Shown here: positions 55,185 to 64,000 of the stretch, in pieces
Layout: every line of letters begins with the position of its first letter
How positions within the stretch are numbered: the first letter of the stretch is position 1
Source: Saururus chinensis
Taxonomy: Eukaryota > Streptophyta > Magnoliopsida > Piperales > Saururaceae
Assembly: GCA_035235625.1 (NCBI GenBank)
Contig: CP141141.1
Location: forward strand, 41,005,719-41,069,718
Reading direction: 5' to 3'
Length of the DNA stretch: 64,000 bases
The notes under the pieces: generated by a model
Seen by the model: the letters and a program-made list of their open reading frames with translations, nothing else
Database searches by the model: none
What the model was told of the DNA's origin: nothing
Program-made: the position numbers and the translations under genes

Positions 55185-58100
55185 TTAGTTGAAGTTATCA
55201 ATCTTGATTGGCGTGATATCATCAGCAACTTGGAAGTGGCCTACCAAACGAGCAAAAAACATCATCTGCTGTTCCAGGGTAAACTTGATGTTTTCAGCCT
55301 GTAGAAGTTACTTGACTCAGTAACAGATGTGCTTGTAACTAGAAATGGTTTCAAAACAGACACCCACGCATACCTTGCGGAATCCATGTTGTTCTCCTTT
55401 GTACTCGACAAGTGCAACAGGAAGCCCTTTTATCTTCAATGCCTGATAGATCTTACGTGCTTGATCAGGTGGCACGACCTGAGACACCTTTTATGTATAA
55501 GGATTGATAAAGCACTCAAACCAATGGTTAACAATTCACCTGCAATAAACTCTTGCAGCCTTTTTTATTGCAAACATCTAATGTTATCATACTGTACATA
55601 CAGACGACACTTCATAGTTATGCTGGTTCAGAACTGAAAAACAGGAAAATACACCACAGAGAGAGAAAGATCACATTCCCATGCAAGAACAAAAGATCTC
55701 AACTAGAATTGTCATTCTGACTTTGCTTAAACAAAGATCGCTTCACTCACAGTAGGAATGGACATCACCTGCATCACTACACAGAGGTCTTGGCCCGCCC
55801 CAAAGTGGTCCTCTCTCTTTAAAAGGCAGAGATCGCTCCAAACTTCAACTAATAATTCTCCATCTAATCAGCCATCCTCTTCATAAGGCCTCATTTGACT
55901 TAAAAGACCATGAAAAAAATCCATATATACCCACTCACTAATGCCAAGGAGACCATTGCAGAGACACAAGTAATCATGTACTCCCACCACCCTATATAAA
56001 ATGTCCCATTTAATTTTTTTTTGTTCATTTTGAAAAACCAAATAGGACACTTAATATGGGACAGAGGGTGTATACTGCAACCCCCCACCCCACCAACTAG
56101 TTGATCACCAGAGATTATTTTTGGGGAACAGTTGATTGTGTAAGACTGAAGACTAGAAACCATCTCCAGCATTGCAAATAGACTTACATTTGCTGGAATC
56201 TGATCAACTTCCTACAAAAGAGCAACCAAGAAACAGCCCAAGTGATGAAGAGAGACTAATATCCTGGGGGTCACTCATGTAACATTTAACTAATACTACA
56301 CAGGGCAGGGATGTCAAGGCATCACTCAGGGTGTTGATAGGGGAGCCAAGAGCATGAAGCAGAGTGTTGTTGCCAGGCAGAAGGTGAAGGTAATTATGGT
56401 GAAATGACAACAAATTTTGAAAAAGATCCAAATGTGCAGTAATTATTGTCACATTTACTTCACAGCACCTGAAACAGGATATAGAAGAACGAGTCCTGTT
56501 AGTATGTGCCCGGCACATGCCGAGGTGCATGTCACATGGCCCATAATACTCATGGGGCGGGCGGGTGAGCGAGCCGTCAGATCATGATCAGAGATCTGAC
56601 AGCCTGCATCATGATCCGATGGCTCGCGTCACGCTGGGCTCATATTTTTTTCAATATGTGACCCAGCACATATTAACTTTTTCCATAGATGAATATATAC
56701 CCAATTTTCGTACCCAATATGGCTTCAGGACTACAGTGATAAGTGATTCTGCTGCATGCAGCTTCAACAGATAATCAAACCATTTCAAAACAAGATGAAC
56801 AGGCCACCAATGACACTGAGCAGTCATTGGGCATGAACGAATATATGCTTTACAAACTCCAGCTCCAACATGGACATCTAGGCTAATATTTCACATCCTC
56901 TGGCAATCAGACCTATGGCAGTTAAACCCCTTCTGTGTTGATTATTGAACCACAAAGACATCCAAAGGAGAATAGAAAATAAAATTCAATTGTCTGCCAA
57001 TCAGATTTACAAACAAGGAGAGGAACAAAACTGGAGTTTTTCTATAATTACAAAAAACCAGAGATTGCAAGTAATTGAAACAAATGTCTAACACTATGTA
57101 CACCATCTCAAATTTTCATGAACTTGTCTGGTGCCTTTATAACATACAAGAATTCTATATTAGGACCTGAGAAGTTCTTGGCTGTGTAAAGTGTAACATT
57201 TGTCCTCACAAAGATTGAGAGAGACACAATGTTCAAAGCTAAAATTACAACTGTTCAATGGTAAAAGATTTTCAAAGATCCAAACTGTTGGGCAGGGCTA
57301 GTTCCAGAGTCCGGTATCAGGTCAATAAGTAACAGGTACATGACATATGACACTGAACACAACAAAGATAACAACACATTCTTCATTCTTTAACTACAGC
57401 AGACCAAACACACCTAGCAGATGAAGACTTTATTAATGGGTAAAAGGCTAACAGCATCTTCACAACAATCAACCCAATCAAACTCCTTGTATCTGGTTTG
57501 GTTCATGGATCAGTAGCATAACATAAAGAATGAGAAATGAACCCTTGAGCCAAAAGGAAAGATGCTAGCTACAATTAACGCGGACAAAAGAATTTCTCAA
57601 TCAAGAAGACATACTAAGCTTTCCATTTTACCATATAAAGTAGACATCTAGAATTAAATAAATTCTAGTTTACTCCACATAGACCCAAGAATCATGAAGG
57701 CAACTAAGGATTGTTATACCTTGTCATCTAGTCCCTGGAAAAGGATAGCAGGGCAAGAAAATTTTTCAACGAAGTTAATAGGTGACCTCTCGAAGAAAGC
57801 CTTATCATCTCCTGCATCATAATTGCAGTGAATGCATATATTATCATACAATAGTCCAAAACACATCAATTCATAATATAAGTAAATCCAATTAACACAA
57901 TCATTTGTAAATTAATTACATACCAACAAGATTATCAAGATAACGAGATTCAAACTTATGAGTTTCTGCCTTCAACAAAGATAAGTCTGCAACCTGTCCA
58001 TGCCAGAAATTAAAAACAAAAAAATAATCGAACATAAAGAAAAAACCCATCTAACTCACTACAACATTCATAAGAATGTGGATTTTTCTAAAATTCATAG

Positions 58101-61100
58101 GGAGTTTGTAGCAGTGGGTTACTTACTACTGATTCGGAAATAGATTGTTATTTTGAGAAATGTAGAGGGGAGATTAGGGAAGCAGAAGCATAATAAACTT
58201 TCTCCTCTCTCTAAGGCCATCCCCAACCCTTGTCTATCTCTTCCATCTTGGCGCCAGCTCTCTATCCTTTGTTACTTTGATATAGACACTCAGTCAAATT
58301 TCTATGTAATGGCGTCAAACTTTGGTCAATATGCTAAATGAATAAACAGTGATGCTACGGGTTCTCCACCCTGTCTTCCCCTATTTTAATCATTTGTTCC
58401 ATCTGGCTTTCAGAGCAGGAATACAGACTTGGAGGACCCATAGGCATTTTCCATGTATAAAGAGCCAAAATTCATAAAATTCAAAACAGAAGATATATCA
58501 ATTAGTTACACCAAGCACTTACACCATATAATGAAGCACCTGCTCTAAATGTATCCCTGAAAGCAAGAGCAGCTAAAGTTGTGTAGCCACCGGCTGACTT
58601 GCCAGTTATACAAAGCCGCTGCCCATCAACCTTTCCATTCTCCACCTAAAAATTCAAGGAATCCAATTCACTATTATACAGGTGACAAAAAAGTGTTCAT
58701 TGCCATCTTTTACTTATAGTTATTTGTCTTCTCTTGCCACCAACAAGAAAAAGGAAAATTTAGAAAACTAGTTACCAGAAACTTAGCACAACTGCAACAG
58801 TCATTGACATCCACAATACCCCAGTTTCCCAATAGCCTCTCTCGGTATTGCCTTCCATAGCCTTCAAATAACAGAAATGATAATGATTACAACTTTTGAT
58901 GTTAGCATAATAAAGTTAAATATGTGGCACATAATGAACAACAATTGAACGTTATCTGTTAACATAATAAAGTTAAACATGTGGTACACATGAACAACAA
59001 TTGAACGTTATCCTCTCTCTTGTAAATATCAACTCCACGTGTGTGGGGTAGTGTCAGATGATGATCAAGAATACTGGAAAAGAAGTGACTTGCACTGTGT
59101 ACTTTTATGCCTTCAAGGAATCCCACAAGCCTCAAGTAACCAAAATGAGTAAAAAGCATCAATATAAACACGTAAAATCAATCTAAATACTGTATCAATA
59201 AGCAAGACATGTTGAACCAGAGTAGAGAACAGAAACCTGACGTCCAGTAAGCATTTATGTAGCACTCAAAAAATAGAGCATTAGAACTTTTTTCCCTAAA
59301 ATAAAAGGTTGATCAGTAATGTCTAACCAGTGCTTCCTCCATAATTGACATCAGCAAAAGCCCAGCCTCGACTAGTCCAGTATTGAATGTTTAGGTCCAA
59401 TATTCCACGTGCTTCTGCAGTGGGCCCTCCTGTATCATTCACAGAAATTACAGTCAGCTGTGAATAAAGGAAACCTGCTTCAACTTTAGACAATATTTAT
59501 AGCTTAAATGCTTAATAGAGAGTATTCTCACTTTGCACTTTAGCATATAGGGGAAAAAATTGAAACAACACACATTAAAGAATGATAACACTTTACTGAA
59601 AATAGCAAGAGAAAGAATGGACAGGGAAGACAATTTTTTTCGCTAGTATTTACAGTAGCTTAGCTCATGTGTTTTAAAAAACTTTTCTGGAATCATATTA
59701 ATGTGATTATTCACTAATATATGGGTTTAAAACAGTATACAGAAAGTAATACATGAGTGCAAAAGCATATGGAATAATAACACTGAATTTCAATTCATAT
59801 TTTACCACTCTACTAAAAAAGTTCAATGCTAGTTTTGCAGACTTGTAATGGCATGCATATTGTTGCAGTCATAGTTCTTATGCTTGACTATGGATCAGTT
59901 TGTTGCTAGAAGAAAAGAAAAGAATTTCGAACTTTCGATTTTTGGAATGGGATATTTACGGAATCCCCATGAATAGGATCAAACCTTATTCCAAAAATAA
60001 AATAAAACTAGAGCAACATTGCAATTCTTGTAAGTAGTGTCATATTAACTTCAATCATTACACATCACTTCCCTTTCAGACATTTAAAAGTGCTTAGTTT
60101 AGATGCCACTGCAAAAGAAGCCAACTTACATGAATATACAACCATAGGGGTGAATAGCATAACAACTTTACATACCTTTATTCTAAGCAAAAGGTCTACA
60201 TTAGTTCATATAAAATTTGATCATTCTTGATAACTTTTACATAGTTGGATGAACAAAGCTGTTGTTGACAACAATGAGGTTTGTGAGTTAGCAGACAGTG
60301 TTTTATACAATAATATCCAACAGTGCAAATATTTAGACTATTTTCAAACATCTAATAAGGTATGCTTTAAATCACATTTAAGAAGCCATACAACAGAAAA
60401 ATGAGTCTTAAATTGCTGGTAAACCAGACTGTTTCGATTTGAGACTAAATATGAAAACAAAAAGGGAAAATCCTACAAGCACATAGCATGTGATTTAGCA
60501 AAAAGATGGAAGTATGTAAATGATCTAAAAGTTCTAGTGACCTAAATAAAATATATTTTTCAACATCAGCATCATTAACAAACACTAAAATGTTTACCAT
60601 GACTCCTTAGCAGAAGGGGGGGCTTTTCTTCATTACTATCTCGATAGGCATGATTAGCTGGTGGATAAAAATATGCATAGGCAGTCTGGCCTGATGATCC
60701 TGTTGGAAACTCAATCACCTCTGGTGAGCTAAAGTAGGACTGGTACTTCACACAATCAGGGGATGAAGACCAGATAATTGAAAAATCAGTAACTTTGGAT
60801 AGGCTTTCATTTAAAGTCACCTGCCAAAAAATGGAAGCATGAACTCGTCGAAAAGATAAAACAAAAGGAAATGCTAGAGAAGTTGTTCCCAAAGACTACA
60901 AAAAAAAAAAAAAAACAGGATCACAAATTTAGTGTGCAAAAAAAGCAGCATATAACCTTGAAGAACCTCTTAAAGGGCAGAGGGTGAGAGAAAAAAATTT
61001 GGCAACTATCCTTACCTGAGCTACTGACAACGGATGGTATGCAGATGCTCCCTCAATATAAAGGCAAGAGGGACCTGAAACCTGAGGAATCAAAAATCAT

Positions 61101-63339
61101 TTTGTTGGAAAACTTTTCTTTCTTCAAGGCCTAGAAATACAAAAAATACTGAAATAAGGTAGTCTCTTGGACTTTATTCGTAGTTTCCATAAATAAGGGA
61201 AGACAGTACTAATTTAATAACATCCATGAATAACAGAAAACTTCAAAATTAAAAAGTGATCTCATACTTACAACATTACTAATATCAGTGAAAGGAATAT
61301 CAAGCAAGAATAAAGAGGTTGAATCAACATCTAGGATAGCTAAAAATGATCGCCCATTTTGTCTGCAATATACGAAGCAACAGAATTACATACATCAAAT
61401 AGACAGATCTACTATCTGATATGAGGAAATTTGAATATCAATTAATAGAAGATATATCATCCGATGGCATATTCACAAGAGACCTGTAAGAGCATGCAAT
61501 AAAGGAAGAATTTCTGTTACTCGAAATAAGATCATAAGAGTGGTATCCAAAGACCCAAAGAGGTCTGGTGAATTCAGCTTCCATGGAAGTCAATGCTAAC
61601 AACTCATTTTTGTCTTCAATCTGCATGTTTAAAAAAATATAAAAAAGAAAAAAGAGTTCACAAAAGATATCCATACAGGAATGTTTAAATTCCTACAGAT
61701 GTAAAATTTAGTTCTGTAGTGATTAAAAAAATGTTCAAGAGAAGTAAATTAAATAACCATCTCAATGTTATACAAGGGCATTAATTAATAGGTCAGCCAA
61801 CCAATATAAGTACATGAAACTTACTTTAGAAAATAACAGTAACAAATATCATATTAGACAACAATAATACTTTTCTCAGGGGAAAAGGTGACCCATTCTG
61901 AATGGTCATAGTTTTGACGGCAATAATAACACATACTTTAAAAGAAACTAAGAGCTGGAACATATTTAACATTTACCCATTTATAAATATTCCAAAACCC
62001 GCTCATTCTATCTGTGACAAAGAAGAGCTCTCCTGTAGAAACCCAAGCAACATCAGTATGGCAACTCAATCTGGCCGCATTATGTTGATCTATCACTACT
62101 AGTATGATAATCTGTTCATGATCTTGTATACATAAAATCAGAGGTCATTGATGGAAATCTTAAAAGTATAAAGAAACCTAGACAACTCCTTCCTAAGGTA
62201 AAAAGATTTCCAATTTCTGAATTAGTTCTCTAAGTATGAAATATCCAAGCCACGCACATTTGGAATGAATATGGGGCACTGATTGATATTGAACCATATA
62301 AATTGGTACAGATACAGCTTATATTTTAATGAATAAATGATCTTTAACTTTCTAATCAGAAAGAAGCTTCTAGAACTCTTCTACAACAGATTAGAGTAAA
62401 AGGAATGTGATAGGCAGCAGCTTGCCAAATTATGACCCAAAATCATCATAAATATGACTTTTTTTTAGCTTTAAACATGATACGGAGAATTAACAAGTAC
62501 CTTTAGGAGACCATCTGGGTTCACTTGGAGATTCAACAATTTCAGGATCACCACCAGCAACACAAGTGCGCTCAAATACCTCCCTGTACTTAGAGGGAAA
62601 CAAAGACAATTAATGAGAAGTAAGCTATACTCTAAAAGGGAGAAACTAAAGAAGAGGACTCAAGTACTCCATCAGTAAAGAAGATTTCTTTTCAAGAGAT
62701 AAACAGTGAAAACGTTTTTTTATTGAATACAAAGTAAAAATGGATTTAATGTAATGGATCATTTCAAATAAAGCTCTAAGAGGCCAGTTCTTTTTACATG
62801 TAAATTACTTGTTGCAATGGAATAATGCTACTCACCCACTGTCAGAAATATGGCCAACCCAGAGTTGTGCTCTATCCCAATGCATGTTTGGGTGTGCCCA
62901 CTCAATCCAAGCAATCCTCATGCCACTTGGGTCCACACGTGGGAAGGCATAGAAGTCATTTCCACTTACCAGGACTTTGGGTTCTGAAATTTACGGCAGT
63001 GGAAAAAGATAAACATGAGTAGTAGGTAAACCAGTAATATTCAGTCACCACAGTCGTAAACAATTTTAAACCATCTCAGAGTTTACCCTCAGTACTTCCG
63101 TGCTTCAAATCAATGGCTACTATTTCTGTGATTGGATTTAAGCTGCTCTCACGATGATCTGACAAAAAAAGGTTACTTAGCTACAATTTCACACACCATT
63201 AAATTATATATAGAGACAGCTTATCATAACATACCTTCCCTTACAGTAATGTATCTATTAAAGCGCAAATCCACCACTCCATCTGCATAGCGAACTACAG
63301 GCCCTCCATAATCAGGAGTAAGTGCGTCAGGAATAGGCT
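55185..63339 (-). CDS. S9-family serine peptidase (dipeptidyl/acyl-aminoacyl peptidase-like), 5' end outside window
   Basis: Sixteen exons on the minus strand, listed 5' to 3': 63339-63235, 63158-63087, 62983-62836, 62583-62501, 62032-61977, 61620-61484, 61362-61272, 61081-61016, 60820-60598, 59429-59328, 58861-58776, 58645-58523, 57993-57924, 57811-57720, 55478-55374, 55298-55185. They join in frame to about 557 residues ending at a TAA. The N-terminal part is beta-propeller-like, with repeats such as [14 protein letters not shown] and [19 protein letters not shown]. The C-terminal alpha/beta-hydrolase domain has the nucleophile serine in [12 protein letters not shown] (58645-58523 exon), the acid in FQGLDDK (57811-57720 exon) and the histidine in GEQHGFRK (55478-55374 exon), so the triad is complete. 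Arabidopsis AT5G36210 is the closest protein I recall. By that comparison roughly 150 N-terminal residues are missing, beyond 64000. Likely a peptide- or acyl-hydrolase; substrate unknown. Confidence 0.93.
55981..56072. mobile_element. Stowaway-like MITE in an S9 peptidase intron
   Basis: CTCCCACCACCCTATATAAAATG and TTAATATGGGACAGAGGGTG are inverted ends with TA at both flanks. It lies in the 2.2-kb intron 55479-57719. The nearby segment 56560-56640 is a separate imperfect palindrome (GAGCGAGCCGTCAGATCATGATC / GATCCGATGGCTCGCGTC). Confidence 0.75.
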
Positions 63340-64000
63340 CTGTTGACAAAAATTTAGGACAGGAAGCCATTTAGACATCTGATGAGCAATTAAGAAAACA
63401 AAGAAGTTAAATCAACGTGCCAAAATATGCACTACTCTTGACTTAATTACTTCTACAAAATTGTCATGACAACTAAATTTACAGTTGAATACAAAAAACA
63501 AAAGTATCCTTCGACATCACAAAGTTTTGAAAAGCATAATAATTGATTATTCCGCATACAAGAACATGTTGTCACTCTATTTGACCAATAAAAATAAAGT
63601 TTATTTGATCAACATAGAAGAATATAGCAACTTTATTCCTTTCTCCTGCAGGATCTGTTTGATAATCATCAGGGCTAAGTGATTGAATGCTTTAACTGAC
63701 TATAAGTTGCAATGAAAAATTATTAGAGAGCTTGTACTATACTACTAGTAGATCTAATTCATCAGTGAGTGGGCCTTTAATCCAAATTAGCAATTGGAGA
63801 AGCTTGCAGCCTCTGTTGTGTTGTTACTACAAGTAGATCTACTTCATCAGTAAGTTACCTCTACTAATCTTTTTTTTTCTTCACTTCTACTGCATATTTA
63901 CTTAATTTTATTTTAAAAAATGCTCACAATTGAGGCACCATCTTGGAAGCTATAGCTTCCTCACCTTCACAAGTTTGAGCACCCAGTTCATCAGCAATTA
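63340..64000 (-). other. Intron or upstream exon region of the S9 gene, unresolved
   Basis: The first visible exon starts in phase 1, so an upstream exon must exist. I could not find one matching the family in this stretch. It is probably an intron that continues past the window edge. Confidence 0.5.

Overview
This is a plant nuclear window. It has intron-rich genes with GT-AG introns, a nuclear tRNA-Glu, a U2 snRNA gene with the plant Upstream Sequence Element, a nuclear copy of plastid ycf2, and dense plant transposon families (solo LTRs, Stowaway-type MITEs, CACTA-like elements). The intronless acyltransferase genes are very GC-rich at third codon positions while the spacers are AT-rich. 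That suggests a monocot, but this is inference; I cannot name the species.

Layout. 1-6.3 kb: solo LTR, a decayed copia-like LTR and a MITE carrying a ycf2 fragment. 6.8-15.1 kb (+): a complete 20-exon gene for a chloroplast atypical ABC1 kinase of the ABC1K8/OSA1 type (757 aa by my exon model), with a LINE remnant in intron 1 and one GC-AG intron. 17.4 kb: tRNA-Glu(CTC). 21.1-22.6 kb: two head-to-head defensin-like peptide genes, each with two exons and a signal peptide. 23.4-29.3 kb: a solo LTR, foldback/TIR elements and a segment carrying a captured CCCH zinc-finger gene fragment. 29.5-52.2 kb: a three-unit array (A, B, C) of BAHD acyltransferase genes, all on the minus strand. Unit A is a 5'-truncated pseudogene; B and C are intact 454-aa ORFs. 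53.1 kb (-): U2 snRNA. 55.2-63.3 kb (-): 16 exons of a prolyl-oligopeptidase-family (S9) serine peptidase gene whose 5' end lies beyond the window.

The most informative part is the BAHD array. Because the three units are homologous, several transposon insertions can be compared with an unoccupied copy of the same site a few kb away. These are a 2.15-kb solo LTR (A filled, B empty), a 0.7-kb TIR element (A filled, C empty), a 1.69-kb mariner-type element carrying DUF936 and DnaJ gene fragments (A/B spacer filled, B/C spacer empty), and a 5-kb CACTA-like element (C filled, A empty). A 1.1-kb inverted-repeat element replaced the 5' half of BAHD-A. The BAHD-B and -C coding regions are a patchwork of near-identical and divergent blocks, suggesting gene conversion, and their proximal 5' flanks are unrelated.

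I found no convincing new molecular system. What is notable is a locus where gene duplication, gene capture and mobile-element activity can be ordered in time by internal comparison. Exon coordinates come from reading splice sites and recalled protein families by eye; no search or alignment was run.
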